A stretch of DNA of 64,000 bases from Teichococcus vastitatis. Its GTDB lineage: Bacteria; Pseudomonadota; Alphaproteobacteria; Acetobacterales; Acetobacteraceae. The position numbers were made by a program, and so were the translations under genes. The notes beneath the pieces were generated by a model. It did not search any database. It was not told the origin of the DNA and was given only the letters and a program-made list of their open reading frames with translations. Numbering within the stretch: position 1 is the stretch's first letter; each line of letters begins with the position of its first letter. Below, piece by piece: positions 26,026 to 35,150 of the stretch. The stretch spans positions 248,001 to 312,000 of the forward strand of contig NZ_QXGS01000002.1 in NCBI RefSeq assembly GCF_003604215.1. Reading direction: 5' to 3'.

Positions 26026-26705
26026 TGGTGGAGAAGATCCAGCCGGGAGATGCCATCCATCCGGGCAAGCCGGTGACGGTGGACCGCTACGGCCCGGCGG
26101 CCCGCGCCAACCACTGGATCACGGCGCTCAGCCTGATCCTGCTGGGGATCTCGGGCCTCGCGCTGTTCACGCCGTCGCTTTATTTTCTGACTGGACTGTT
26201 CGGCAGCGGGCAGAACACCCGCGCCGTTCATCCGTGGATCGGCGTGGTGCTGTTCCTGTCCTTCTTCGTGTTCTTCTTTCAGCTCTGGCGGGCCAACCTG
26301 CCGGAGCGCGTGGACATCGTCTGGTTGTCCAAGATCCGCGACCTGCTCAGCGGCCACGAGGAGAACCTGCCGGAGCTCGGCAAGTACAATGCCGGCCAGA
26401 AATTCATCTTCTGGGGCATGACCGCGCTGATCCTGGTGCTGATCGCATCCGGCGTGGTGATCTGGGAACAGTATTTCGCCGAATACTTCTCCATTCCGGC
26501 GCGCCGCGTCGCGGTGCTGGCGCATTCGGTCGCCGCGGTGCTGATCATCTGCATCTTCATCCTGCACGTCTACGCGGCCATCTGGACGCGCGGTACGCTG
26601 CAGGCGATGACGCGGGGAACGGTGACCGGCGGCTGGGCCTGGCGCCACCACCGCAAATGGCTGCGCGAACTGGCCGGGCAGCGCAAAACCGGCCCCGCGG
26701 AATAA
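26025..26705 (+). CDS. fdnI: Formate dehydrogenase cytochrome b556 (gamma) subunit
   Basis: The 226-residue membrane protein has about four hydrophobic helices (near residues 32-52, 70-88, 128-148, 168-190). Heme-ligand histidines are present in ANHWITA and in helix 4 (LHVYAAIW). It passes electrons to the quinone pool. The C-terminus ends with a basic tail (WRHHRKWLREL). The start overlaps the fdnH stop (TGATG), giving a coupled GHI cassette. Confidence 0.94.
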   Translation: MVEKIQPGDAIHPGKPVTVDRYGPAARANHWITALSLILLGISGLALFTPSLYFLTGLFGSGQNTRAVHPWIGVVLFLSFFVFFFQLWRANLPERVDIVWLSKIRDLLSGHEENLPELGKYNAGQKFIFWGMTALILVLIASGVVIWEQYFAEYFSIPARRVAVLAHSVAAVLIICIFILHVYAAIWTRGTLQAMTRGTVTGGWAWRHHRKWLRELAGQRKTGPAE

Positions 26706-26777
26706 TTTCGATCCTTTCCGCCCAGGCCGCCGCGTCGGTCCGGGCGCCAGTGGCCGGTCCGGCCCGACGAGGTTTGC

Positions 26778-27695
26778 ATGTCCAGTTCCTCCGGCCTCCA
26801 GCCCGATCCTTCCATGATCGGGCGCCTGGTGAAGCCCGTCTTCGCGGTGCTGCCAGACCCGACCGCGCTGTTCCGGCAGCGGGCGGAACGCTTTGCGGTG
26901 CTGGCGGAAGGGCATGACCTCGCCCCCTATCTGCGGTTCCTCGGCGCGCTGAGCGCGGTGCAGGCCGATCTGGTCGCCTGCCTGCCGGCACCCGATGCCG
27001 TGCCGCCCGAACAGGTGGAGCGCGCCCGCGCCAACGCCATGCCGCCGCTGGACCGCGGCGCGCTGGGGGCCTCGGAGGATTTCCGCGCCACCCTGGTCCG
27101 GTTTCTGGAGGCCGCCGCATCGGTGGAGATGCCGGCGCCGGCCGCGGCGGCGCTCGCCGAACTGCACCAGGCGCCGCGCACCGCGCTCGGCGAGATGATC
27201 GGCAACGTCATGGGCGACGCCATTCCGTTCGAGATGCTGGCCCAGCACCTGTTCCTGTCCGCCGCCACGCAGGTTCATGCGGCGAGGCTGGCCGCGACGC
27301 TGGAGGCGGACAAGCTGGTGCCGCTGGAGACCGGCCTGTGCCCGGTCTGCGGCGGCCCGCCCGCCTCCTCGGTGGTGGTCGGCGTGCAGGGGGCGGAAGG
27401 CGCCCGCTACGCCGCCTGCGCCTTTTGCGGCACGCGCTGGAACGAGGTGCGGATCAAGTGCCTCGCCTGCGGCTCCACCAAGGGCGTCGGCTACAAATCC
27501 GCCGGAACGGAGAATGCCACGGTGAAGGCGGAATGCTGCGATTCCTGCCGTTCCTGGGTGAAGATCCTGTATGCCGACAGGAACCCGGCGCTGGAGGCGG
27601 TGGCGGATGACGTGGCCAGCCTCGGCCTCGATCTGCTGATGCAGAACACCGAATACCGCCGTGCCGGCTTTGATCCCTTTCTGATCGGGTACTGA
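26778..27695 (+). CDS. fdhE: Formate dehydrogenase accessory protein FdhE
   Basis: The 305-residue rubredoxin-like cytoplasmic protein is required for assembly of respiratory formate dehydrogenases. The C-terminal half shows four paired-cysteine motifs (CPVCGG, CAFCGTRW, CLACGS, CCDSC) that bind iron. The 72-base gap from fdnI has no terminator, and selA begins 3 bases after its stop, tying formate dehydrogenase maturation to selenocysteine synthesis in one transcription unit. Confidence 0.94.
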   Translation: MSSSSGLQPDPSMIGRLVKPVFAVLPDPTALFRQRAERFAVLAEGHDLAPYLRFLGALSAVQADLVACLPAPDAVPPEQVERARANAMPPLDRGALGASEDFRATLVRFLEAAASVEMPAPAAAALAELHQAPRTALGEMIGNVMGDAIPFEMLAQHLFLSAATQVHAARLAATLEADKLVPLETGLCPVCGGPPASSVVVGVQGAEGARYAACAFCGTRWNEVRIKCLACGSTKGVGYKSAGTENATVKAECCDSCRSWVKILYADRNPALEAVADDVASLGLDLLMQNTEYRRAGFDPFLIGY

Positions 27696-27698
27696 GCG

Positions 27699-29096
27699 AT
27701 GGCGGACAAGGCCGCGCTGCGCGCCCTGCCGTCGGTGGACCGGGTGCTGGCGGCACCCGGCGCCGCCTCCATGCTGCAACGCTTCGGCCGGGCCGAGGCC
27801 ACCGCGGCCATCCGCGCCGTGCTGGCCGAGATCCGCGCCGGCGGCGCCACCCCGGTCGTGCCCGATGCGGGGGGCGTCGCCGCCCGCGCCGCGGCCGCGC
27901 TGGAGGCGCGGGACCGCTCCGGTCTGCGCCCGCTGTTCAACCTCACCGGCACGGTGCTGCACACCAATCTGGGCAGGGCCGTGCTGGCGGATGCCGCGAT
28001 CGAGGCGGCGATGGCCGCCATGCGCGACGCCGTGGCGCTGGAATTCGACCTGGCCAGCGGCAGGCGCGGCGAACGGGACGACCACCTGCGCGCGTTGCTG
28101 CGGGAACTGACCGGCGCCGAGGACGCAACGGTGGTCAACAACAATGCCGCCGCCGTGCTGATCGCCCTCAACACGCTGGGCGAGGGGCGGCAGGCGGTGG
28201 TGTCGCGCGGTGAGCTGATCGAGATCGGCGGCGCCTTCCGCATGCCCGACATCATGGCCCGCGCCGGGGTGAGGCTGGTGGAGGTCGGCACCACCAATCG
28301 CACCCATGCGCGCGACTACCGCGCCGCCCTCGGACCCGACACCGCGCTGCTGATGAAGGTGCATACCTCGAACTACCGGATCGAGGGCTTCACTGCCGAG
28401 GTCGGCGGCGCCGAGCTGGCCGCCGTCGCGCGGGACGCCGGCGTGCCACTGCTGAACGACCTCGGCTCCGGCACGCTGATCGACCTGTCGCGCCACGGCC
28501 TGCAGCGCGAACCCACGGTGCGGGAGGCGGTGGAGGACGGCGCCGACCTCGTCACCTTTTCCGGCGACAAGCTGCTGGGCGGGCCGCAGGCCGGCTTCAT
28601 CGTCGGCCGTGCGGAGTTGATCGGGGCGATCAACCGAAACCCGATGAAGCGCGCGCTGCGCGTCGACAAGATCCGCCTGGCCGCGCTGGAAGCCACCCTG
28701 AAGCTGTACCGAGACCCGGACCGGCTGGCGGACCGGCTGCCGGCGCTCGGCCTGCTGGCGCGCCGCGCGCCGGAGATCGAGGCGCAGGCGCGCCGCCTGC
28801 TCGAAGCGGTGGAGCAGGTGCTGCCGGCCGACATCGCCGTGGAGGCGGTGCCCTGCCGCAGCCAGATCGGCTCCGGCGCCCTGCCGCTCGACACGCTGCC
28901 GAGCTTCGCGCTGCGCTTCACCGCGCCGCGCGGCCGTGACCTGGAAGCCTTCGTGGCCGCGCTGCGCGAATTGCCGCGCCCGGTGATCGGCCGTCTGCGG
29001 GAGGGCGCCCTGCTGCTCGACCTGCGCTGCCTGACTGATGAGGCCGCCTTTCTCGACAACCTCGCTGCCCTGGCCGCCCCGCATGGGCCTGTTTGA
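27699..29096 (+). CDS. selA: L-seryl-tRNA(Sec) selenium transferase
   Basis: The 465-residue PLP enzyme converts Ser-tRNA(Sec) to Sec-tRNA(Sec) using selenophosphate. The PLP lysine is Lys291 ([13 protein letters not shown]), close to Lys295 of E. coli SelA. The N-terminal tRNA-binding segment ([10 protein letters not shown]) and the [14 protein letters not shown] block are typical. Length matches the family. Its stop lies inside the start of the Sel1-repeat gene (14-base overlap). Confidence 0.96.
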   Translation: MADKAALRALPSVDRVLAAPGAASMLQRFGRAEATAAIRAVLAEIRAGGATPVVPDAGGVAARAAAALEARDRSGLRPLFNLTGTVLHTNLGRAVLADAAIEAAMAAMRDAVALEFDLASGRRGERDDHLRALLRELTGAEDATVVNNNAAAVLIALNTLGEGRQAVVSRGELIEIGGAFRMPDIMARAGVRLVEVGTTNRTHARDYRAALGPDTALLMKVHTSNYRIEGFTAEVGGAELAAVARDAGVPLLNDLGSGTLIDLSRHGLQREPTVREAVEDGADLVTFSGDKLLGGPQAGFIVGRAELIGAINRNPMKRALRVDKIRLAALEATLKLYRDPDRLADRLPALGLLARRAPEIEAQARRLLEAVEQVLPADIAVEAVPCRSQIGSGALPLDTLPSFALRFTAPRGRDLEAFVAALRELPRPVIGRLREGALLLDLRCLTDEAAFLDNLAALAAPHGPV

Positions 29097-29868
29097 CCGC
29101 TTCCGGCGCCCCGCCGCGCCGCCGCCCGACCCGATGCGGCAGGCCATGGCCGCCTTCGCCGCGGGCGATCCGGCCGCGGCGCTGAACCTGTGGGAACCGC
29201 TCGCCCGCGCCGGCCACCCGCGCGCGCAATGCAACATCGCCGCCTGCTTCCTCGACGGCGTCGGCGTGGCGCGCGACCCGAAGCTGGCGCTGCGCTGGCT
29301 GGAGCCGGCGGCGGCGTCCGGCGACCCCGCCGGGCAGCGCCTGCTGGCCGACCTGCTGCTGCGCGGCGAGGAGACCGTCGATCCCGACGAGCAGCGCGCC
29401 ATCGCGCTCTACCGTGCGGCGGCCGAACAGGGCGATGCCCCGGCGCAGGACATGCTGAGCTGGCTGCTGCTGGAAGGCGAGATGCTGCCGCCCGATCCGG
29501 CGGCGGCGCGGCACTGGGCGGCGCTGGCGGCCCGGGCCGGCATCGCCTCGGCCATGACGCGGATGGGCATGCTGTTCCACCACGCCCTGGGCGTGGAGCG
29601 CGATGTGGTGGAAGCCGCGCGCTGGTGGCGGCGCGGCGCCGAGCGCGGCGATGCCGATGGCCAGGCGATGCTGGGTGCCGCCCTGCACATGGGCGCCGGC
29701 ATCGCCCGCGATCCGGTGGCGGCGCTGGCCTGGCTGCTGCGCGCCCGCGCCGGCGGCAGCGCCCTGGCGCGGCCGTTCCTCGATCCGGCGCGCGCCGCGC
29801 TGGATCCCGCCGGCATCGCCGAGGCGGAAGCCCGCGCCGCCGCACCCCTGCGGGAACCCGCTCCATGA
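29083..29868 (+). CDS. Sel1-like repeat protein between selA and selB
   Basis: The 261-residue protein is built of about six Sel1/TPR-like helical repeats, with recurring patterns such as G(D/H)P-A-Q and A-x-x-W-x-x-x-A-A-x-x-G. Such repeats normally mediate protein contacts. No signal peptide is seen. ATG 29083 lies inside the selA end, and its stop overlaps the selB start (ATGA), so it is translated as part of the selenocysteine operon. A scaffold role for Sec synthesis or FDH assembly is possible but unproven. Confidence 0.85.
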   Translation: MGLFDRFRRPAAPPPDPMRQAMAAFAAGDPAAALNLWEPLARAGHPRAQCNIAACFLDGVGVARDPKLALRWLEPAAASGDPAGQRLLADLLLRGEETVDPDEQRAIALYRAAAEQGDAPAQDMLSWLLLEGEMLPPDPAAARHWAALAARAGIASAMTRMGMLFHHALGVERDVVEAARWWRRGAERGDADGQAMLGAALHMGAGIARDPVAALAWLLRARAGGSALARPFLDPARAALDPAGIAEAEARAAAPLREPAP

Positions 29869-31919
29869 TCATCGGCACCGCCGGCCATATCGACCACGGC
29901 AAGACGGCGCTGGTGCGGGCGCTGACCGGCACCGACACCGACCGGCTGAAGGAGGAGAAGGCGCGGGGCATCACCATCGACCTCGGCTTCGCCTACCTGG
30001 CCGAGGACAACCGCGTCACCGGCTTCGTCGACGTTCCCGGGCATGAGCGCTTCGTCCACACCATGCTGGCCGGCGTCGGCGGCATCGACTTCGCCCTGCT
30101 GGTGGTGGCCGCCGATGACGGGGTGATGCCGCAGACGCGCGAACACCTGGCGATCCTGGACCTGCTCGGCATCCGGCGCGGCGTGGTGGCGCTGAGCAAG
30201 GCCGATCTGGCCGATGCCGCGCGCATCGCCGCCGTCACCGGCGAGATCCGCGCCCTGCTGGTCGGCACGGCGCTGGCTGATGTGCCGGTTCTGCCAGTTT
30301 CCACCCGCAGCGGCGAGGGCATCGCCGCCCTGAAGGCCATCCTGCTGCGGGCCGAGGCGGACACCGCCGTGCCAAGCGAGGCCGGCGCCTTCCGCCTGTC
30401 GGTGGACCGCTCCTTCACCCTGCCCGGCGCCGGCACGGTGGTCACCGGCACGGTGCTGTCCGGCGCCGTGGCGGTGGGGGAGGCCGTGGTGGTCAGCCCG
30501 CGCGGCATCCCGGCGCGCATCCGCTCGATCCACGCGCAGAACCGCCCGGCGCAGCGCGGCGCCGCCGGCCAACGCTGCGCGCTGAACCTGGCGGGGGAAA
30601 ACATCTCCAGGGACGCGGTGGGGCGCGGCGACGTGGTGCTGGCGCCGGCGCTGCACGCCCCCACCGACCGCATCGACGCCGAGCTGCGCGTGCTGGCGGG
30701 CGAGCCGAAGCCGATCGGCACTTGGTTCCCCGCCCGGCTGCACCATGCCAGCGCCGAGGTCGGTGCCCGCATCGTGCCGCTCGGCGATCCGCTGGTGCCC
30801 GGCGAAGCAGGGCCGGTGCAGCTGGTACTGGACCGCCCGATCGCCGCCGCCGCCGGCGACCGCTTCATCCTGCGCGACGTGTCGGCGCAGCGGACCATCG
30901 GCGGCGGCCGGTTCCTCGACCTGCGAGCGCCGCCGCGGAAGCGCCGCACCCCGGAACGGCTGGCGCAGCTCGAGGCCCGGCTGGAGCGGGATCCGGCGTG
31001 TGTTCTGGCGCGGCTGCTGGACCTGCCGCCCTTTCAGGCGGAGCTGACCGGCTTCGCCCGCGACCAGGCCCTGACCGAGGCCGAAGGCAGCGCCCTGGCG
31101 GACCGGCTGGGCGCCGTGGTGATCGAGGCCGGCGGGCTGCGGCACGCGCTGCTGCCGCGGCACTGGGACGCCTTCCGCCGGACCCTGCTGGCTGAAACCG
31201 GGCGCTTCCACGCGGACAACCCGGACATCCAGGGCATCGGCCGCGAGCGGCTGCGCCTGCTGGTGCTACCGCGCCTGCCCGCCGCCGCCTTTCGCGCCGC
31301 GTTGGAGCGCGAGGCGGCGGCGGGCGGCATCGTACTGGAAGGCGCCTTTGTGCGGCTGCCGGGCCACGAAGTGCGGCTCGGGCCCGAAGACGAGGCGCTG
31401 TTCGAGCGCGCGGCCGCGCTGCTGGGCGGCGAGGCCCGCTTCCGCCCGCCGCGCGTGCGCGACGTCGCCACCCTGTTCGCCGTGCCGGAGGCCGAGATGC
31501 GGCGGGTGCTGCAGAGCTGCGCGCGGCTCGGCCGGATCGACCAGGTGGCGCATGACCATTTCTTTCTCCGCGCCACCACGGCAGAGATGGCGGCCCTGGC
31601 GCGCGACGTCGCGGCGCGGGCGGAGAATGGCTGGTTCACCGCCGCCGCCTTCCGCGACCGCATGGACAATGGCCGCAAGGTCGCCATCCAGATCCTGGAT
31701 TTCTTCGACCGCCACGGCCTGACCTTGCGCCGCGGCGATCTGCGGCGCATCAATCCGCACCGGGCTGACCTGTTCGGCCCCGTCGCGCAGGATGGAAGAG
31801 AGTCGCTCCCGGTGGGGCGTCCGGACTTCAAATCCGGGTGGGGCAGCGAGACTGCTTCGGGTGGGTTCGACTCCCATTCTCTTCCGCCACCTTCCGCCGC
31901 GCCGGATGACGCCCCATGA
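29865..31919 (+). CDS. selB: Selenocysteine-specific elongation factor SelB with tail encoded by selC
   Basis: The 684-residue GTPase delivers Sec-tRNA(Sec) to UGA codons. The EF-Tu-like G domain has GHIDHGKT (7-14), DVPGH and SKAD, followed by beta-barrel domains and C-terminal winged helices that bind SECIS RNA. Family-like sequence ends near residue 640 ([10 protein letters not shown]...HRADLFGP). No stop occurs there: the frame stays open through the whole tRNA-Sec gene (residues 644-675) and ends at 31919, overlapping the next start by 4 bases. The last ~45 residues are therefore non-family tail. E. coli SelB is 614 residues. Confidence 0.93.
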   Translation: MIIGTAGHIDHGKTALVRALTGTDTDRLKEEKARGITIDLGFAYLAEDNRVTGFVDVPGHERFVHTMLAGVGGIDFALLVVAADDGVMPQTREHLAILDLLGIRRGVVALSKADLADAARIAAVTGEIRALLVGTALADVPVLPVSTRSGEGIAALKAILLRAEADTAVPSEAGAFRLSVDRSFTLPGAGTVVTGTVLSGAVAVGEAVVVSPRGIPARIRSIHAQNRPAQRGAAGQRCALNLAGENISRDAVGRGDVVLAPALHAPTDRIDAELRVLAGEPKPIGTWFPARLHHASAEVGARIVPLGDPLVPGEAGPVQLVLDRPIAAAAGDRFILRDVSAQRTIGGGRFLDLRAPPRKRRTPERLAQLEARLERDPACVLARLLDLPPFQAELTGFARDQALTEAEGSALADRLGAVVIEAGGLRHALLPRHWDAFRRTLLAETGRFHADNPDIQGIGRERLRLLVLPRLPAAAFRAALEREAAAGGIVLEGAFVRLPGHEVRLGPEDEALFERAAALLGGEARFRPPRVRDVATLFAVPEAEMRRVLQSCARLGRIDQVAHDHFFLRATTAEMAALARDVAARAENGWFTAAAFRDRMDNGRKVAIQILDFFDRHGLTLRRGDLRRINPHRADLFGPVAQDGRESLPVGRPDFKSGWGSETASGGFDSHSLPPPSAAPDDAP
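31794..31889 (+). tRNA. selC: tRNA-Sec (anticodon TCA), nested in selB
   Basis: The 96-nt tRNA has the selenocysteine hallmarks. The acceptor stem is 8 bp (GGAAGAGA / TCTCTTCC) plus a 5-bp T stem (8+5). The D stem is 6 bp with a 4-base loop (CGCTCC-CGGT-GGGGCG). The anticodon arm CCGGA-CTTCAAA-TCCGG has TCA at 31828-31830. A long variable arm, loop TTCGACT, discriminator G and encoded CCA complete it. It closely resembles E. coli selC. No promoter or terminator of its own is visible, so it is probably processed from the selB transcript. Confidence 0.95.
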
Positions 31920-32296
31920 CCGCCCCGATCCGCACCGATTTCGATGAATGGCTGGTGCAGACCTATTCCGAGATCGGCGATTTCACCGTGCTGTTCGTGC
32001 TGCTCCGCGTCACCGACACCACGGTGGAGCCGCTGCGCTCCGCCTGGCTGCATGTGGTGGGCGACGAGACGCGCTGGCCCGACATGACGCGGCTGTTCAT
32101 CGGCGCGGGCGTGGAATGGTCGGCGGCGGTGTTCTTTCGCGCCGGGCGCGAGGGCCTGGTACGGGATGAGGAAGCGCGCGCCCGGCTCGGTGCCCTGACG
32201 CGCAAGCTGCACGAGGACCGCTCGCTGATCCGGGACGGCGAGTTCTTCAACGCGGACGGGCTGCGGCTGCGGCTCGACGAGCAGCCGGCCCATTGA
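31916..32296 (+). CDS. Unknown 126-residue protein coupled to selB
   Basis: The start overlaps the selB stop (ATGA). The protein is small, soluble and acidic, with Trp-rich stretches (DFDEWLVQTYSEIGDF; RWPDMTRLFIGAGVEW). It has no signal peptide, membrane helix or cysteine motif. I do not recognise a family. It is the last plus-strand gene of the selenocysteine island, and its position suggests a role linked to selenium metabolism or mere hitch-hiking; neither can be shown here. Confidence 0.75.
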   Translation: MTAPIRTDFDEWLVQTYSEIGDFTVLFVLLRVTDTTVEPLRSAWLHVVGDETRWPDMTRLFIGAGVEWSAAVFFRAGREGLVRDEEARARLGALTRKLHEDRSLIRDGEFFNADGLRLRLDEQPAH

Positions 32297-32326
32297 GCCG
32301 CGGCGGGGGCGCCGGCCCGCCGCCGG

Positions 32327-32650
32327 TCAGCAGGATGCCGCGGGACGCCTGGGATGGGCGATCGGATCAAGGCCGCGCGCCGTTGGTGGCTGCCAGGTGC
32401 GGGACGTGCTGACGGCGCCGCTGGGATTGGTGCCGATGTGGGAGCCGCCGGTGCCGCCGCTCCAGCCGGTGGAGCCGGCATTGCCGGGCGCGGTGCCGTC
32501 GCCGCTGTTGCGGGACGGCGCGGTGGCGGGCCCGGCCTGGTTGCCGTCCTGGCATCCCGGCGTGGCCGGCGGTGGCGCGGCGCGGTTCTGCGCCAGTGCC
32601 GGCGTGGCCAGCAGGGCGAGCGAGGCGAACAGGATCAGGCGCGGGATCAT
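32327..32650 (-). CDS. Small secreted protein of unknown function
   Basis: The 107-residue protein has a clean signal peptide (hydrophobic core about 4-18, cleavage expected after ATPALAQ) and a low-complexity Gly/Ser/Thr/Pro-rich mature part (GWSGGTGGSHIGTNPSG). No domain is recognised. AGGAGAT lies 6 bases before the ATG. It follows selD by 27 bases on the same strand and converges with the 126-residue gene. Confidence 0.7.
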   Translation of the reverse strand: MIPRLILFASLALLATPALAQNRAAPPPATPGCQDGNQAGPATAPSRNSGDGTAPGNAGSTGWSGGTGGSHIGTNPSGAVSTSRTWQPPTARGLDPIAHPRRPAASC

Positions 32651-32677
32651 CGGGATCTCCTCCAGGCAGCCGGAGTT

Positions 32678-33745
32678 TTAACGCAGTTCTGGGGCGCCGG
32701 TCACCGTCACGCCGGCCGCGCCGGCCACGGCATCGCCGATGCGGGTGGCGAGCGGGTAGCCGGCGCCGCGGATGCGCGCCACCAGTGCATTGGCGGCCGC
32801 CGCCTCACAGGCGATCAGCAACCCGCCGGAGGTCTGCGGGTCGCACAACAGGTGGCGCTGCCAGTCCGGCATGGCCGTGGGCAGGGTGATGCCCTCGCCG
32901 TAGCTGTCCCAGTTGCGATGCGAGGCGCCGGTGACGAAGCCGTCCCGTGCCAGGGCCGCCGCGTGCTCCAGCAACGGCACCGCCGCCGCGTCGAGCCGCA
33001 GCGCCACGCCCGATCCGCGTGCCAGTTCCAGCGCATGGCCCAGCAGGCCGAATCCGGTGACGTCGGTGATGGCGTGCACCGCGGCCTCGCCCGACAATTC
33101 GCCGCCGATGCGGTTCAGCAGGGTGGTGGAGGCCAGCATCTCGGCATAGGCACCCCCCGGCAGGGCCTGGCGCTTGATCGCGGCCGAGTAATGCCCGACG
33201 CCGAGGCCCTTGGTCAGGATCAGCGCGTCGCCCGGCTTGGCCCCGCTATTGCGGTGCAGCCGCGCCGGGCTGCCCAACCCGACCACCGCCAGGCCGTAGA
33301 TCGGCTCCGGCGAATCGATGGAATGGCCGCCGGCCACGGGGATGCCGGCCTCGGCGCAGACCGAGGCGCCGCCGGCCAGGATCTCGCGGATCGTCTCCGC
33401 CGGCAGCCTGCTGATCGGCATGCCGAGGATGGCCAGCGCCATGATCGGCCGGCCGCCCATCGCGTAGATATCGGACAAGGCATTGGTGGCCGCGATGCGT
33501 CCGAAATCCCGCGGGTCATCCACCATCGGCATAAAGAAATCCGTGGTGGCCAGCACGGTGAGGTCGTCATTCACCTGCCACACCGCGGCATCATCCGCGG
33601 TTTCGGTGCCGACCAGCAGCTGCGGAAAAGGCCCGGCGGCCGGCTGCCCGGCCAGCAGCGTCTGCAGCACGGACGGCGCCAGCTTGCAGCCGCAGCCGCC
33701 GCCATGCGCCAGTTCCGTCAGCCTCACCCTGCAAGCATCATCCAT
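32678..33745 (-). CDS. selD: Selenide, water dikinase (selenophosphate synthetase)
   Basis: The 355-residue enzyme makes selenophosphate, the selenium donor for SelA. The active-site loop GGGCGCK contains Cys18 and Lys21, matching Cys17/Lys20 of E. coli SelD, so the enzyme is the Cys (not Sec) form. Further PurM-like motifs follow: [38 protein letters not shown] and GLLGHALE. It lies on the opposite strand from the other sel genes and downstream of the MarR gene. Confidence 0.96.
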   Translation of the reverse strand: MDDACRVRLTELAHGGGCGCKLAPSVLQTLLAGQPAAGPFPQLLVGTETADDAAVWQVNDDLTVLATTDFFMPMVDDPRDFGRIAATNALSDIYAMGGRPIMALAILGMPISRLPAETIREILAGGASVCAEAGIPVAGGHSIDSPEPIYGLAVVGLGSPARLHRNSGAKPGDALILTKGLGVGHYSAAIKRQALPGGAYAEMLASTTLLNRIGGELSGEAAVHAITDVTGFGLLGHALELARGSGVALRLDAAAVPLLEHAAALARDGFVTGASHRNWDSYGEGITLPTAMPDWQRHLLCDPQTSGGLLIACEAAAANALVARIRGAGYPLATRIGDAVAGAAGVTVTGAPELR

Positions 33746-33851
33746 CGTTCGTGCGGTTCCCTTGCGGCAGAACAGGGAGATGGCGCTTCGGGGGGCGGGT
33801 GAAAAGCCGCAGCCGGCATTCCCAGCCGCCGGCCGGCCGCGCCACCGCGGT

Positions 33852-34295
33852 TCAGGTCAGCGCGTTCAACGCCCGCCGCAGCGATGCGGCGCCATCGGGC
33901 AGGCGCGCCTCCTCCCCGGCATGGGCGGCTTCCCACAGCGGCACGGCCCGCGCCAGCAGCGCCTGGCCTGCCTCGCTCAGGGACAGCAGGCGCATGCGCC
34001 GGTCGCGCGGGTCGGAGGCGACGCGGATCAGCCCGCGCCGTTCCAGCGGCTTCAGTGCCGCCGTCAGCGTGGTGCGATCCATGGCCAGCAGCGTCGCCAC
34101 CGGGGCCATCGGCGCCGGCTCGGGCCGGTTCAGCGCCATCATCAGCGAGAACTGGCCGCTGGTCAGGCCGAGCGGGCGGAGCACCTCGTCGAACCGGCGG
34201 GACAGGGCGCGCGCCGCCCGCTGCGTGTGCAGGCAAAGGCAGGTGTCGCGCACCAGCAGGGTGGTGGCGAAGGGCGTTGCAGGAATCTTTGACAC
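33852..34295 (-). CDS. MarR-family transcriptional regulator
   Basis: About 147 residues from GTG 34295; the open frame runs upstream but has no ATG, so the start is uncertain and a shorter GTG start is possible. The winged helix is visible: [12 protein letters not shown], then recognition helix [20 protein letters not shown] and wing [18 protein letters not shown]. Cysteines near the N-terminus (DTCLCL) could make it redox-sensing. It is divergent from the DUF899 gene with a palindrome between them, so autoregulation and control of that pair are likely. Confidence 0.85.
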   Translation of the reverse strand: MSKIPATPFATTLLVRDTCLCLHTQRAARALSRRFDEVLRPLGLTSGQFSLMMALNRPEPAPMAPVATLLAMDRTTLTAALKPLERRGLIRVASDPRDRRMRLLSLSEAGQALLARAVPLWEAAHAGEEARLPDGAASLRRALNALT

Positions 34296-34307
34296 GCCGG
34301 ATGAAGT

Positions 34308-34319
34308 GTTGATATCAAC
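34308..34319. promoter_or_regulatory. Perfect palindrome, probable MarR-type operator
   Basis: GTTGATATCAAC is a perfect 12-bp palindrome lying 13 bases outside the MarR start and 64 bases before the DUF899 start. A minus-strand TTGACA (34331-34326) sits just beyond it, so bound regulator would block that promoter. The form fits MarR-family sites; binding is inferred. Confidence 0.6.
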
Positions 34320-34382
34320 CTTCCTTGTCAAGGGCGACCCAACGCCCTGGCCGGCCCGGGAGGCCTGTTCGAGGAGGCAAGA

Positions 34383-35132
34383 ATGCAACACCACACCCTT
34401 GTTCCGCGTGAGATTGTTCCGCGCGAGGCTTGGCTGGAGGCCCGCCGCGCCCTGCTGGCGCGCGAAAAGGAATATACGCGCCTGCGCGATGCCGTGGCGG
34501 CCGAGCGTCGTGCGCTGCCCTGGGTGCGGATCGACAAGCCCTACCGCTTCGACACGCCGGGCGGCGCGACCGACCTCGGGGGCCTGTTCCGCGGCCGCGG
34601 CCAGTTGATCGTCTACCACTTCATGCTGGCGCCGGGCTGGGAGGCGGGCTGCACCGGCTGCTCCTTCGGCGCCGACCATTTCGACGGCATGCTGCCGCAT
34701 CTGGAGAACCACGACGTGTCCTTCGTGGCGGTGTCCCGCGCCGCCCTGCCGGAGATCGAGCGCTACCGGCAGCGCATGGGCTGGCGCTTTCCCTGGGTGT
34801 CGTCGCACAACAGCGACTTCAACAGCGATTTCCACGTCAGCTTCACGCCGGAGCAGCTCAACAGCGGCGCCGTGTTCTACAATTTCGACGCCACGCCGAG
34901 CGACCGGGCGCATGACGAGCTGCACGGGGTCAGCGTGTTCGCGCGGGACGCGGAAGGATCGGTGTTCCACACCTATTCCGCCTATGCGCGCGGCACCGAG
35001 GACATGCTGACCACCTTTCTGATGATGGATCTGACACCCAAGGGCCGCGACGAGGCCGGGGGCACCATGAACTGGGTACGCCGCCACGACGAATACGCCG
35101 CACCACCACCCGCCGCCTGCTGCCGCGGCTGA
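34383..35132 (+). CDS. DUF899 family thioredoxin-fold protein
   Basis: The 249-residue protein has the DUF899 hallmarks: YHFMLAPGWEAGCTGCSF with a Cys-x2-Cys pair (about 90-93), DHFDGMLPHL, FVAVSRA and WRFPWVSSHNSDFN. The fold is thioredoxin/AhpC-like, and a dithiol or peroxide-related activity is presumed but not established for the family. A Cys-Cys pair occurs near the C-terminus (AACCRG). It is first in a two-gene unit with the DUF1579 gene and probably controlled by the divergent MarR. Confidence 0.85.
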   Translation: MQHHTLVPREIVPREAWLEARRALLAREKEYTRLRDAVAAERRALPWVRIDKPYRFDTPGGATDLGGLFRGRGQLIVYHFMLAPGWEAGCTGCSFGADHFDGMLPHLENHDVSFVAVSRAALPEIERYRQRMGWRFPWVSSHNSDFNSDFHVSFTPEQLNSGAVFYNFDATPSDRAHDELHGVSVFARDAEGSVFHTYSAYARGTEDMLTTFLMMDLTPKGRDEAGGTMNWVRRHDEYAAPPPAACCRG

Positions 35133-35150
35133 CGCAGGAGGATCTGCACC

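Noticed and set aside
25791-29402. A 1203-codon minus-strand open frame opposite fdnI, fdhE and selA
   Set aside because: Shadow of genuine genes; composition typical of antisense reading in high-GC DNA.
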